Shown here: in pieces, positions 1-7,656 of the stretch
Position numbering within the stretch: position 1 is the stretch's first letter
Layout: each line of letters starts with the position of its first letter
DNA from: Lachnospiraceae bacterium UBA1748
Lineage (GTDB): Bacteria > Bacillota > Clostridia > Lachnospirales > Lachnospiraceae
Assembly (NCBI GenBank): GCA_002314855.1
Contig: DCHQ01000089.1
Coordinates: 1-38,726, forward strand
Reading direction: 5' to 3'
DNA: 38,726 bases
Notes under the pieces: model-generated
The model's database searches: none
What the model saw: the letters and a program-made list of their open reading frames with translations, nothing else
Told to the model about the DNA's origin: nothing
Translations under genes and position numbers: made by a program

Positions 1-553
1 TGTTCTTAACATCAAGAAGAAGCATTCCTGAAGCATCAGAGTAATCTGTTGAGAAAACACCTGATAATACATATGCGATATAATCCTTAGGAAGCATAAT
101 CTTCTTGATCTTTGCGAAATTATCTGGCTCGTTCTCTTTCATCCAAAGAATCTTAGGAGCTGTGAAACCAGCAAATGCAATATTAGCTGTCTCAGCTGAT
201 AATACTTCCTTTGTAATAACATTATTAAGATAATCTGTTTCTTTCTGAGTTCTACCATCATTCCAAAGAATTGCTGGACGAATAACTTCATCATTCTCAT
301 CAAGAGCAACAAGACCATGCATCTGACCACCGAAACCGATACCAGCTACCTGACTCTTATCAACATCCTTAACGAGTTCAACTATTCCCTCAAGAACTGC
401 CTCTTTCCAATGCTTAGGCTCCTGCTCTGACCATCCTGGCTTAGGGAAAATAAGTGGATACTCCTTAGAAACTGTATTAACAACAGTTCCCTTAGACTCC
501 ATTAAAACTAACTTAACAGCTGATGTTCCTAAATCAACTCCTATGTAATACAT
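1..553 (-). CDS. xylB: Xylulokinase (FGGY kinase), N-terminal part, cut by window edge
   Basis: Phosphorylates D-xylulose to xylulose 5-phosphate in the cytoplasm, feeding xylose into the pentose phosphate pathway. About 184 N-terminal residues are visible of roughly 490 usual for the family. It opens with the FGGY phosphate-binding motif GVDLGTSAVK (residues 5-14), and carries GGQMHGLV near residue 75 and AILWNDGRT near residue 94, the latter two typical of xylulokinases rather than glycerol or gluconate kinases. The ATG at 553 follows a GGAGAAAA ribosome site and lies inside the end of the DUF4867 gene, so the two are probably translationally coupled. The missing C-terminus is only a window effect. 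The AraC regulator across the divergent promoter is the likely controller (inference). Confidence 0.93.
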   Translation of the reverse strand, partial: MYYIGVDLGTSAVKLVLMESKGTVVNTVSKEYPLIFPKPGWSEQEPKHWKEAVLEGIVELVKDVDKSQVAGIGFGGQMHGLVALDENDEVIRPAILWNDGRTQKETDYLNNVITKEVLSAETANIAFAGFTAPKILWMKENEPDNFAKIKKIMLPKDYIAYVLSGVFSTDYSDASGMLLLDVKN

Positions 554-1160
554 CGATGTTTTCTCCTTTCAAACCATTAAATGCACCATCGATGGCAGCT
601 TCTTCGTGAGCAATAAGCCACTTATTAACTGCTGTCATAAGCTTATCCTCTGGAGTAGCTGTTGGCTGCTCTGTAAGATCAAAGTTTGTTCCCTTAGGAA
701 GAACAACTATTGAAATGAAAGGTGCTCCTTCTGATGCACTACAAGGTGCATAATGTAATGTAGTTCCATATATTTCTACTGCAACACCTGCTGGAACAAG
801 GAATGCTTCAATCTTAGATGTATCATAAGTGAAATCATCCTCGATATCCTTCTGCTCACCAAGGAGAAGGATCATATCATATGCTGCAATATTAATCTCT
901 GAGTTTCTGTGATACTCTACTGCATTAAGCTTAGTATTGTGGCCAAGGCACATACCAACTTCGATTGGCATACCACCAAAACAACTCTTCTCTAATACCT
1001 TCGCTGCTGCTGTTGCCTCGAATGCTTCAATTGAAGCAAAATAGTCAACACCCTCTGGCATATCATAGGCTTTAGCTAGATCAAGGATCTCTGTTGCATC
1101 AATGTCTACGACTTTGCCGTACTTCTTGAAATCACTGCTTTTTACGCTTTTAATTTCCAT
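534..1160 (-). CDS. DUF4867 family protein, xylose-operon partner
   Basis: A 208-residue protein that I match to DUF4867, a family often found beside pentose or tagatose kinase genes; its biochemical role is not established. The central part (around residues 95-150) reads as a cupin-like beta fold, with an AFLVPAGVAVEIYG stretch followed by LHYAPC, which could place His and Cys near a ligand or metal. No signal peptide or membrane segment is visible. I chose the ATG at 1160 because GGAGG sits five bases upstream; a TTG four codons earlier would put that ribosome site inside the gene. Its last 20 bases overlap xylB, and it is the first gene of the unit, so it is probably co-expressed for sugar use. 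A role as an isomerase or sugar-binding accessory is speculative. Confidence 0.8.
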   Translation of the reverse strand: MEIKSVKSSDFKKYGKVVDIDATEILDLAKAYDMPEGVDYFASIEAFEATAAAKVLEKSCFGGMPIEVGMCLGHNTKLNAVEYHRNSEINIAAYDMILLLGEQKDIEDDFTYDTSKIEAFLVPAGVAVEIYGTTLHYAPCSASEGAPFISIVVLPKGTNFDLTEQPTATPEDKLMTAVNKWLIAHEEAAIDGAFNGLKGENIDVLHRS

Positions 1161-1202
1161 GCTAACCTCCAAATATTTTTTTGTGTTTTCCCCATATTCA
1201 CA

Positions 1203-1251
1203 TTATGCAGACCACTCCATGTATTATATCATGAAACAGTCTGCATAAATA
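1203..1251 (-). promoter_or_regulatory. Promoter of DUF4867-xylB with inverted repeat flanking the -10
   Basis: On the minus strand a perfect extended -10 (TGATATAAT; TATAAT at 1228-1223) has no good -35 box, which suggests activator dependence. A perfect 10-bp inverted repeat, TTATGCAGAC at 1203-1212 and GTCTGCATAA at 1239-1248, brackets this -10: one arm lies in the -35 zone and the other just past the expected start site. The arms are 26 bp apart. Because transcription would begin between them, this is more likely a protein-binding site than an RNA hairpin. Confidence 0.65.
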
Positions 1252-1323
1252 TGAGAAAAACAAGAAAAAGAATATAACGTTTATAGGTATAATTTACCAA
1301 ATGGCAAAATAAAAAACTTCTAA

Positions 1324-1395
1324 ATTATTGCTATTTTTTTGATTATTATTGCTATTTTTCATTTTTGCAGGCATAATATGAACAGAATATGAACA
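1324..1395 (+). promoter_or_regulatory. araC-type gene promoter with 21-bp-phased direct repeats
   Basis: The 15-base sequence ATTATTGCTATTTTT occurs at 1324-1338 and again at 1345-1359, start to start 21 bp, two helical turns. This is the arrangement of paired half-sites for AraC-family proteins. The second copy overlaps a candidate -35 (TTGCTA, 1349-1354), 17 bp before a -10 (CATAAT, 1372-1377) for the plus-strand regulator. AATATGAACA is also tandemly repeated at 1375-1384 and 1386-1395. The region could serve autoregulation and also activation of the divergent xylB unit. Confidence 0.55.
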
Positions 1396-1431
1396 ACCTA
1401 AATCAATTGATTTTACTAGGAAGGCACTACT

Positions 1432-2292
1432 ATGATTGAAAATTTAAAAGGAATGCACGAATTCGTCAATTATAAAGAGAATACCACCGTGCGTCTATAC
1501 GATAATACAGAAACTGACTATTACCCTGTTCACTGGCACGGACCTATTGAAATTATCATGCCAATTAACAGTACATATGAGGTTATGTGTGCCAATAATA
1601 AATATATTTTAGAGCCAGATGATGTTGTTATCATTGCTCCAGGCATCGTTCATTCTGTAGGAACTAACTGTGACGGAAAACGTATTATATTCCAGATTGA
1701 GCCAGGAGCACTCAGGCAAATAAAAGGCCTTGATTTTCTTTTAACCCATATATCTCCTGCTATTCATTTAGACAAAAATTTTGATAAAGAAGCTCATAGC
1801 AAGATTAAACAATATATTTTAGAAATAAAAGATGAATATTTAAGTACAGATCCAAACTCAGAAATATTTATTTATAGTAGATTCCTTGAAATAATGGCTC
1901 TTGTTGGGCAGCACAGTAACGGTCCAACCATCAATTACAAACTGGACAGCAATAAAAGCCGCCAAGTTGCAGAAAAGATTCAATATGCATGTAATTATAT
2001 TAGCGAACACTGTACAGAAGAGATTAGCTTAGAGTCAGTTGCGAATATGGCTGGTTTTAGCAAATTTCACTTTTCAAGGCAATTTAAAAAATATACAAAC
2101 ACTTCGTTCTACCATTATCTTACCGAACAAAGAATATATGTGGCGGAGCGTCTCCTGGTTGAAAGTGAATTGTCGATTACAGAAATTTCATATCAGTGTG
2201 GATTTTCTAACGCTTCCACTTTTAACAGAATGTTTAAATTAATAAACGAATGCACTCCTAAGGATTTCAAAAAACAATATGCAAAGGGCTAA
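1432..2292 (+). CDS. AraC-family transcriptional regulator, cupin sensor
   Basis: A 286-residue regulator with the usual two-part layout. Residues about 20-95 form a cupin-like sugar-sensing barrel (HWHGPIEIIMP, then a PDDVVIIAPGIVHSVG stretch). Residues about 180-284 hold two helix-turn-helix motifs, the first around SLESVANMAGFSKFHFSRQF and the second around SITEISYQCGFSNASTFNRMF, ending in the family's TPKDFKKQ tail. The start has an AGGAAGG ribosome site seven bases upstream. It is divergent from DUF4867-xylB and has paired direct repeats in the shared intergenic region, so a pentose-responsive activator of that unit is the best reading. The actual ligand cannot be read from sequence. Confidence 0.9.
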   Translation: MIENLKGMHEFVNYKENTTVRLYDNTETDYYPVHWHGPIEIIMPINSTYEVMCANNKYILEPDDVVIIAPGIVHSVGTNCDGKRIIFQIEPGALRQIKGLDFLLTHISPAIHLDKNFDKEAHSKIKQYILEIKDEYLSTDPNSEIFIYSRFLEIMALVGQHSNGPTINYKLDSNKSRQVAEKIQYACNYISEHCTEEISLESVANMAGFSKFHFSRQFKKYTNTSFYHYLTEQRIYVAERLLVESELSITEISYQCGFSNASTFNRMFKLINECTPKDFKKQYAKG

Positions 2293-2315
2293 TGTCGTCA
2301 CAATAACATTAGCCC
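2286..2315. terminator. Shared convergent terminator
   Basis: Perfect 10-bp stem, GGGCTAATGT at 2286-2295 and ACATTAGCCC at 2306-2315, with a 10-base loop. It overlaps the last codons of both the AraC gene (plus) and the cysteine desulfurase gene (minus), so it probably ends both transcripts. On the plus strand it is followed by a T-rich run (ATTAATTTTAAT); the minus-strand side has only a short T run. Confidence 0.7.
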
Positions 2316-3502
2316 ATTAATTTTAATAAATTCACTCTTTCAATTATCTTTTTCGCAACATATTTTATATCATCGACTTCATTATCAAGTCCAAAGCTAA
2401 GTCTAACAGAACTATCAATCCTGCTATCATCTAGCCCTATTGCTTTAAGAACATGTGATTTGGACTCGCCACTTCCTCTCCCATTACCATCACAGGCAGC
2501 AGCCTTGGAACAAAGAATGCCATCATGTTCAAGTAGCGAAATTAAACGTTCTCCGGATATATTTCCAAAGTTTATATTCAATATTCCTGGCCAATAATTA
2601 TCAGAGTTTTCATATAAAGAATTATCATTTATATCAATACCGTTGATTTCAAATTCTATGCCAGAATCAGAAAGTATTTTAATTAATTCATTTCTAAGAA
2701 TCTGACACTTTTTCTTTTTAATATCCATACAGGATATTGCATGCTCTCCGGCTGCAGCCATTCCAATTATTCCAGCTGAATTAGTGGTCCCACCGCGTCT
2801 CCCACTCTCCTGTTCACCGCCTAGTATTATTGATGATATTTTATCCATGGACTTACAATATAATAGGCCTATTCCTTTCGGCCCGTTAAATTTATGTCCG
2901 GATAAACTAACTGCATCAATTCCAAGCTCGCTAACATCAATAGGTATATTCCCAAAGGCCTGAACAGCATCCGAGTGAAAAATAATATTTTCATTATACT
3001 GTTTAACCGCTTTGCAAAGAGCACCAATATCATTGATTGTTCCAAGCTCATTATTTACAAGCATAACACTAATAAGTCTTGTATCAGACCTAATAGCATT
3101 AATTAATGAATCCTGGTCCACTCGTCCATATTTATCGACATCCAAATATGTAATAGATGTGCCTAATAAGTTAGCCATCTTACAACTATTAAGGACTGCA
3201 TGATGTTCTGCCTTTGAAACAATAATATGAACAGATTCCTTATTAGAAATATAATGCATGGTAGTCCCAAGAATAATCCATGAATCACTTTCCGATCCAC
3301 CACTGGTAAAATAAATATCCGAAGAATCAGCCCCTATCATATTGGCCATTTTTTCTCTGGCTTCATCAACAGCTATTTTGACTGTTCTTGCTTCGGCATA
3401 TGAAGAATTAGCATTAAAAAAAGATTCACCAAGATAAGGCTGCATAGACCGAAGGGCATCTTCGCATAATCTAGTTGTAGCAGCATTATCTAAATAAATC
3501 AT
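2309..3502 (-). CDS. Stand-alone cysteine desulfurase (NifS/IscS-like, divergent)
   Basis: A 397-residue PLP-dependent class V aminotransferase-fold enzyme that would take sulfur from L-cysteine as a protein persulfide. It has the family N-terminus IYLDNAATT, the PLP-binding histidine region KAEHHAVL (around 98), and the PLP lysine in SGHKFNGPKG (K204). Active-site Cys337 is in CSKAAACDGNG, where group I enzymes have SSGSACTSG; the loop after it is about four residues longer than in the second desulfurase here (33797-34978). ATG at 3502 was chosen over a TTG six codons upstream because it matches the family start; the ribosome site is only a weak GA-rich run. The gene follows the GGDEF gene by 30 bases and has no scaffold partner nearby, so its acceptor is unknown. 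Confidence 0.85.
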   Translation of the reverse strand: MIYLDNAATTRLCEDALRSMQPYLGESFFNANSSYAEARTVKIAVDEAREKMANMIGADSSDIYFTSGGSESDSWIILGTTMHYISNKESVHIIVSKAEHHAVLNSCKMANLLGTSITYLDVDKYGRVDQDSLINAIRSDTRLISVMLVNNELGTINDIGALCKAVKQYNENIIFHSDAVQAFGNIPIDVSELGIDAVSLSGHKFNGPKGIGLLYCKSMDKISSIILGGEQESGRRGGTTNSAGIIGMAAAGEHAISCMDIKKKKCQILRNELIKILSDSGIEFEINGIDINDNSLYENSDNYWPGILNINFGNISGERLISLLEHDGILCSKAAACDGNGRGSGESKSHVLKAIGLDDSRIDSSVRLSFGLDNEVDDIKYVAKKIIERVNLLKLMG

Positions 3503-3532
3503 CTTTTCTCTTTCTATCAATATGTAAAAATA

Positions 3533-5461
3533 TTAATTACGCTTTGCTTTCATTTCGCTCTTATTTAAATACATAAGCGAATCGGCACGCTTAAATACAT
3601 CCGAAAAGGTTTTGTCAAAATCAGGATCATAGTCTGAAAAGCCTCCTGCTATAGAGACCTTTCTCTCAATAGATTCATCGGAATTCTCAAGCTCATCCAT
3701 TTTACTAATCATATTGTTAAAAATTTCGTACTTATGAGCCTGATCTTCACCCGTAAGAATAACAACAAATTCATCGCCACCTATTCTATATACAGGACTG
3801 TGTTTATATGCCTGACATAAAAATTGACAAGAATTAAGGATATAAGCATCACCTTTTTCATGACCATATGTATCATTAATATACTTAAGATTATTAATAT
3901 CAAACACACCTATTGAGAAGCATAGGGATGAACCATTATTAGCAATCCAAGAATCATACTCTTTCTCTTTTTGATCATAAGCATTTCGATTCTTAACATG
4001 AGTTAACGAATCAGTCTGTGAAATTTCAAATAATTTTTTGTTAAGGTCGTTAAGTCTAAGAGTTTGAACAACACGTCCAAAAGCAACTGATAAATTATCC
4101 TCGTATTCTTTAACCTTATTTTTAGTATTAACACAATTTATATCATCGCATAAAACCATATAACCATAGGTATATCCGAATTCATGAATAGGAGCAAATA
4201 AAAAGTATCTATTCTTATCAGATTCATCTATTACAGGCACTAATTTATGTCTGTCTATAACACAAGGTTTAAAAGTATTGCCATTCTCCCTCGAATAAAC
4301 AACATCGAAAGTATCAGAATATTCATATGCTTTAAAATTATCCCGCATTTCTTCAATACTTTTTTTGTATCTAGCATCTAAAACAATATGGAATGAATCT
4401 TTTTCACTATGATCATACATATCATAAGCTTTATTTAGATGATCAGGAATTTCTTCAAAGCATTTAGAAGCTAAAACCTGTCTTTCTATTTCAGATATCT
4501 TACGAGAAAAATCTGTTCCTCTAGAAATATCAGTAAATTGAGATTTACCAACATTTTTACGTATAGCAAGAGCCTCTTCTTCTGATACTCCACCCGTACT
4601 TTCTTTCGAACAATATTTTGATTGCACAACTACTTCTTTAAGATCAGTTTCGCCCGCAAAAATCCCCTTAATTAAACGGGCACACGCCACTCCCACTTCC
4701 GAATAATTCTGATCAACAGATGATATGGAAGGAGAAAATATTTTTGCGTAGTAACTGTTATCAAATCCAGTAACAAAGACATCTTCTGGCACTCTGTAAC
4801 CTGCTTCTTCGAGTTCAACACATGAAACCATTGCAAGTTCATCATTAGCACAAATGATAATCTCAGGAACCGCATCTTCACTAACAATATAATGTATATA
4901 ATCTGCCGCACTTTGATGTTCCCAGTTAGAATAATATAATCTAGTATCATCCTCTTCATCAGACTCTGGAAGATGTAGACCTCTCGAATTCATAACCTCT
5001 CTGACAATACTTAATCTAATATTTGAATCAATGTTGTTGCGGCCTCCAGCTAAAAATGCAATATCCTTACAGCCAAGGTCATCAATAACACTTTCAATAA
5101 GCTGTCTTGTTCCAACAACATTGTCGGACATAACAAAATGACCGCCATCAGCTTTAATTCCTGTCATTATATAAGGAGTATTATTCTCCACGCATCTTTT
5201 ACTTAATTCATTACAAACATCTAAATAATCAAGACCATTAGCGATAATTATTGCAGCATCAAAATCATTAAGATCGGGCAAATTATAGATATTCATTTCT
5301 CCATACATTTCGTCTTCTTTCATAATGAAAGATGGAAACGCACAAAAAGAATATACATCGACTGTATTTTCTTCAAGATTCGGCCAAAAACCGCTCAAAA
5401 ACTGAGAAACAATTTCACCACAATATCCATTAATAAATAACGCTAACTTCTTTTTAACCAT
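3533..5461 (-). CDS. Cytosolic LacI-type sensor / GGDEF diguanylate cyclase
   Basis: A 642-residue fusion expected to make c-di-GMP from GTP in response to a small ligand. Residues 1-290 match the effector-binding part of LacI-family regulators (IIICANDELAMVSCVELE at 201-218, TGFDNSYYAKIFSPSISSVDQ at 231-251), but the DNA-binding helix-turn-helix is absent. Residues about 300-475 form a linker and possibly a GAF-like fold. Residues 480-642 are a complete GGDEF domain, with TDSLTHVKNRNAYD at 483-496 and GGDEF at 561-565. The usual RxxD inhibitory site just upstream is missing. There is no signal peptide or membrane helix, so the sensor is cytoplasmic. The start has an AGAGGGG site and overlaps the preceding small gene by 8 bases. 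Ligand identity, probably a sugar, is inference. Confidence 0.9.
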   Translation of the reverse strand: MVKKKLALFINGYCGEIVSQFLSGFWPNLEENTVDVYSFCAFPSFIMKEDEMYGEMNIYNLPDLNDFDAAIIIANGLDYLDVCNELSKRCVENNTPYIMTGIKADGGHFVMSDNVVGTRQLIESVIDDLGCKDIAFLAGGRNNIDSNIRLSIVREVMNSRGLHLPESDEEDDTRLYYSNWEHQSAADYIHYIVSEDAVPEIIICANDELAMVSCVELEEAGYRVPEDVFVTGFDNSYYAKIFSPSISSVDQNYSEVGVACARLIKGIFAGETDLKEVVVQSKYCSKESTGGVSEEEALAIRKNVGKSQFTDISRGTDFSRKISEIERQVLASKCFEEIPDHLNKAYDMYDHSEKDSFHIVLDARYKKSIEEMRDNFKAYEYSDTFDVVYSRENGNTFKPCVIDRHKLVPVIDESDKNRYFLFAPIHEFGYTYGYMVLCDDINCVNTKNKVKEYEDNLSVAFGRVVQTLRLNDLNKKLFEISQTDSLTHVKNRNAYDQKEKEYDSWIANNGSSLCFSIGVFDINNLKYINDTYGHEKGDAYILNSCQFLCQAYKHSPVYRIGGDEFVVILTGEDQAHKYEIFNNMISKMDELENSDESIERKVSIAGGFSDYDPDFDKTFSDVFKRADSLMYLNKSEMKAKRN

Positions 5462-5618
5462 TTACCCCTCTTTTTACTGGCTTAATTTCCGTGAAGTCAA
5501 TCATATCGCCAACCTGAAGAGATGGCGATAACCACTTCTGATCTATATCAATAATATGACCATCCTCAAGCTGTCCTGTTACAATTCCGCCATCTATACG
5601 TATTACTTCCATTAACAT
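5454..5618 (-). CDS. Small DUF3006-like protein, 54 residues
   Basis: A short gene with a strong ribosome site (GGGGAG, seven bases before the ATG at 5618). The protein starts MLMEVIRIDGGIVTGQLEDG and continues with an acidic, beta-rich pattern ending LQVGDMIDFTEIKPVKRG. The pattern of an N-terminal strand, then EDG, then V-GD-I/V resembles small DUF3006 proteins, which are beta-barrel-like and of unknown function. No cysteines or membrane segment are present. Its stop codon overlaps the GGDEF gene start by 8 bases, so it is the first gene of that unit and probably translationally coupled to it. The family match is by eye only; coding status is supported by the ribosome site, overlap and the ordinary composition. 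Confidence 0.7.
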   Translation of the reverse strand: MLMEVIRIDGGIVTGQLEDGHIIDIDQKWLSPSLQVGDMIDFTEIKPVKRGVNG

Positions 5619-5668
5619 AACTATTCTCCCCGTGCCATATATTTTCCCATAAATATGAACACATAATA

Positions 5669-5725
5669 ATTATACCTTAAACACTATATGTAGTAAAACA
5701 AAATCATATTGGCATACTACATATA
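5669..5725 (-). promoter_or_regulatory. Promoter and palindromic operator of the DUF3006/GGDEF/desulfurase unit
   Basis: Minus-strand -10 TATAAT (5674-5669) lies 17 bp from a fair -35, TTTACT (5697-5692). A perfect 11-bp inverted repeat, with arms 5685-5695 and 5715-5725 (TACTACATATA and its complement) and a 19-bp gap, covers the -35 and the bases upstream. This suits a dimeric regulator; which one is unknown. Confidence 0.6.
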
Positions 5726-5796
5726 TTTACATAACAAAATTTCGTCACTTTTACCATTAAATATTTATGTCGTCTCATTATGAATATAATGAAACA

Positions 5797-5819
5797 CGGC
5801 CGCCCAAAAAAGGCGGCCG
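5797..5819 (-). terminator. GC-rich hairpin ending the sugar ABC operon
   Basis: Perfect 8-bp stem CGGCCGCC / GGCGGCCG around a 7-base loop, strikingly GC-rich in an AT-rich region and 45 bases after the solute-binding protein stop. No long T run follows, so termination strength is uncertain, but position and stability fit an operon end or an mRNA 3'-end stabiliser. Confidence 0.65.
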
Positions 5820-5863
5820 CGCTAGAGGAAAATCTATACTTTAGTTATAAGTGTTTTATTAAA

Positions 5864-7582
5864 TTAGTCTTCTGGAAGCATCTTAGAATCGCCAAATGTA
5901 GCGTTCCACTTCTCTGTACGCTCATCGATGATGTCCTGTCCACCTGAGCTGAGGTAATCTTCCATGTACTTATCCCATGTAGCATCAAAATCAGCTACTG
6001 CACAAGATACTGCCATATCGTAAAGAATATCTCTCTTCTCAGCAAGAGCTGTACCCATACCATCTTCAGCTTCGATTACACCAACGTTAACGTTCTTCTC
6101 ATGTCTAGCATCTGTGTTAGCAATTTTGTTAGCTTCCTTAACGATTGCTGGATCAATACCAGCATAGCTGTGTGCAATTGAAAGAACTGTCTTATCAGGA
6201 TCAGCAAGGTTAAGACCATTACATGTAATTGTATAGTCAATGTTGAAGCCTGAGTTCTGAATTGGATCACCTGTTGCAGCAATAATCTCATAAGAACCAT
6301 CTTCAAGTACATTATGTGTTACACCTTCATCTCCAAGCTGTAAGTACTGAATGTGAGCTGGATCAGAAATCCACTCAAGGTAAAGTAATGAAGCAAGTGG
6401 TTCATCATTAGAATCTGGGAAGAAGATCTTTCTATCACCAGCTGATGATGTAACGAACTTTGTATGTCCACCGTTCTTATCCTGGAATGGATCAATAGCG
6501 ATGAAGCAAGCATCCTCACCTACTGTTCTCTTTAAGCTAGCGTTGATTGAATCATCACCATTTCTGAAAGGATAATCCCAGTTATGAGAGAATGCACCAA
6601 CGTAACCAGCCTTCATGTAATCATCTTCTACTGTCTCACCATTAGAGTACATAGCGAAATCATTCCACATAAGACCATCATTATACCAAGCGTTAAGCTT
6701 TCTAACAGCTTCTTTTGTTCCAGGTACTGTAAGCTTTCTATCATCAAATCCATTTACATAGTAATCGAAATCAGAGATTTCTGGATCAATGTAAGACTCG
6801 ATAAGTGTAGCTGCTCTCCAACCTACATCGTAAGATACAGAGTAAGGAATCATCATATTAGCTTCGCTACCAAGAAGTGTATCAGCATTATCTCTGAATG
6901 CTACAAGGCAAGCCTCAAATTCATCTGTTGTTGTAGGAACATCAAGACCAAGCTGATCAAGCCAGTCCTTACGGATGAATGTATTAATTCTGTTAGTAAC
7001 AGCTCTCTTACCTTCAATTGCCCAAAGTGTTCCGTCTGAAGGATCCTTATCCCAATACATGTTTGTTACACCAAGCCATGACCAAAGATTTGGAGTAAGA
7101 GATGCATTGTCAGCAACGAGATCTGATAAATCAAGAACGCCGCCCATCTTAGCATACTGCTGAATTGTTGCATAATCATATGTTACGCAGATATCTGGTG
7201 CTGTACCAGCTGCAAGAAGGTTGTTAAGCTCATCTACTTCAGTCCAACGAGGAACTGCTACGAATTCAACCTCTACATTATATGTATCAAGCATTCCCTG
7301 CTTAATATAGTCTGTATACATATTATTTGTTGGGTCTGTACCGCCATCATTACCACGATCATAAACCTCAACTGTGATGTGTCTAGTTTCAACAAACTTT
7401 CCATCAACAATTTCACCACTCTCAACAGCTGCAGCAACTGCATCTGTATCTGGCATTTCATCAACTGCTACCTGACCAGGCTGATTACCATCACCTGGAT
7501 TTGCTGCATCACTACCTGTACAAGCAACTGTAGGTACTACCATACATGCAGCAAGAACTAAAGATAAAACTCTTTTTTTCAT
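5864..7582 (-). CDS. Carbohydrate ABC transporter solute-binding lipoprotein (LipO/YtcQ type)
   Basis: A 572-residue extracellular solute-binding protein that would capture an oligosaccharide for the two permeases encoded just upstream. The N-terminus is a lipoprotein signal: a KKR start, a hydrophobic stretch, then TVAC with the lipidated Cys at residue 21, followed by a Ser/Gly/Asp-rich linker. The long mature domain (AAGTAPDICVTYDYATIQQYAKMGGVLDLSDL near 130) and overall length match the large binding proteins of the LplA/LipO/YtcQ group rather than MalE. The start has an AGGAAGG site. It is the last gene of the operon, set off from the permeases by a hairpin at 7613-7635 that may raise its expression. 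The operon encodes no ATPase, so a shared MsmX-like ATPase is expected elsewhere (inference). Substrate not readable. Confidence 0.92.
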   Translation of the reverse strand: MKKRVLSLVLAACMVVPTVACTGSDAANPGDGNQPGQVAVDEMPDTDAVAAAVESGEIVDGKFVETRHITVEVYDRGNDGGTDPTNNMYTDYIKQGMLDTYNVEVEFVAVPRWTEVDELNNLLAAGTAPDICVTYDYATIQQYAKMGGVLDLSDLVADNASLTPNLWSWLGVTNMYWDKDPSDGTLWAIEGKRAVTNRINTFIRKDWLDQLGLDVPTTTDEFEACLVAFRDNADTLLGSEANMMIPYSVSYDVGWRAATLIESYIDPEISDFDYYVNGFDDRKLTVPGTKEAVRKLNAWYNDGLMWNDFAMYSNGETVEDDYMKAGYVGAFSHNWDYPFRNGDDSINASLKRTVGEDACFIAIDPFQDKNGGHTKFVTSSAGDRKIFFPDSNDEPLASLLYLEWISDPAHIQYLQLGDEGVTHNVLEDGSYEIIAATGDPIQNSGFNIDYTITCNGLNLADPDKTVLSIAHSYAGIDPAIVKEANKIANTDARHEKNVNVGVIEAEDGMGTALAEKRDILYDMAVSCAVADFDATWDKYMEDYLSSGGQDIIDERTEKWNATFGDSKMLPED

Positions 7583-7612
7583 ATTAATCCTTCCTTAAAT
7601 AATTTTTTATAT

Positions 7613-7635
7613 AAAAGAATCACCGCGATTCTTTT
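7613..7635 (-). promoter_or_regulatory. Intercistronic hairpin before the binding-protein gene
   Basis: Perfect 9-bp stem (AAAAGAATC at 7613-7621, GATTCTTTT at 7627-7635) with loop ACCGC, in the 74-base gap between the second permease and the binding protein. It lies upstream of that gene's ribosome site. Such hairpins commonly shield a highly expressed binding-protein segment from decay or partially terminate read-through; which applies here is not visible. Confidence 0.55.
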
Positions 7636-7656
7636 AGTACATTAATAAACTCTCTA

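Noticed and set aside
1..553. xylB as a truncated pseudogene
   Set aside because: The frame is open to the window edge with all expected motifs; the missing C-terminus is a window cut.
5797..5820. GC-rich palindrome as an attachment or integration site
   Set aside because: No integrase, direct-repeat partner or tRNA end is present; the position just after the ABC operon fits a transcription terminator.
6584..7039. 151-codon plus-strand ORF opposite the solute-binding lipoprotein
   Set aside because: Antisense shadow of a well-supported gene: Cys/Ile/Ser-rich low-complexity translation, no ribosome site, no family resemblance.
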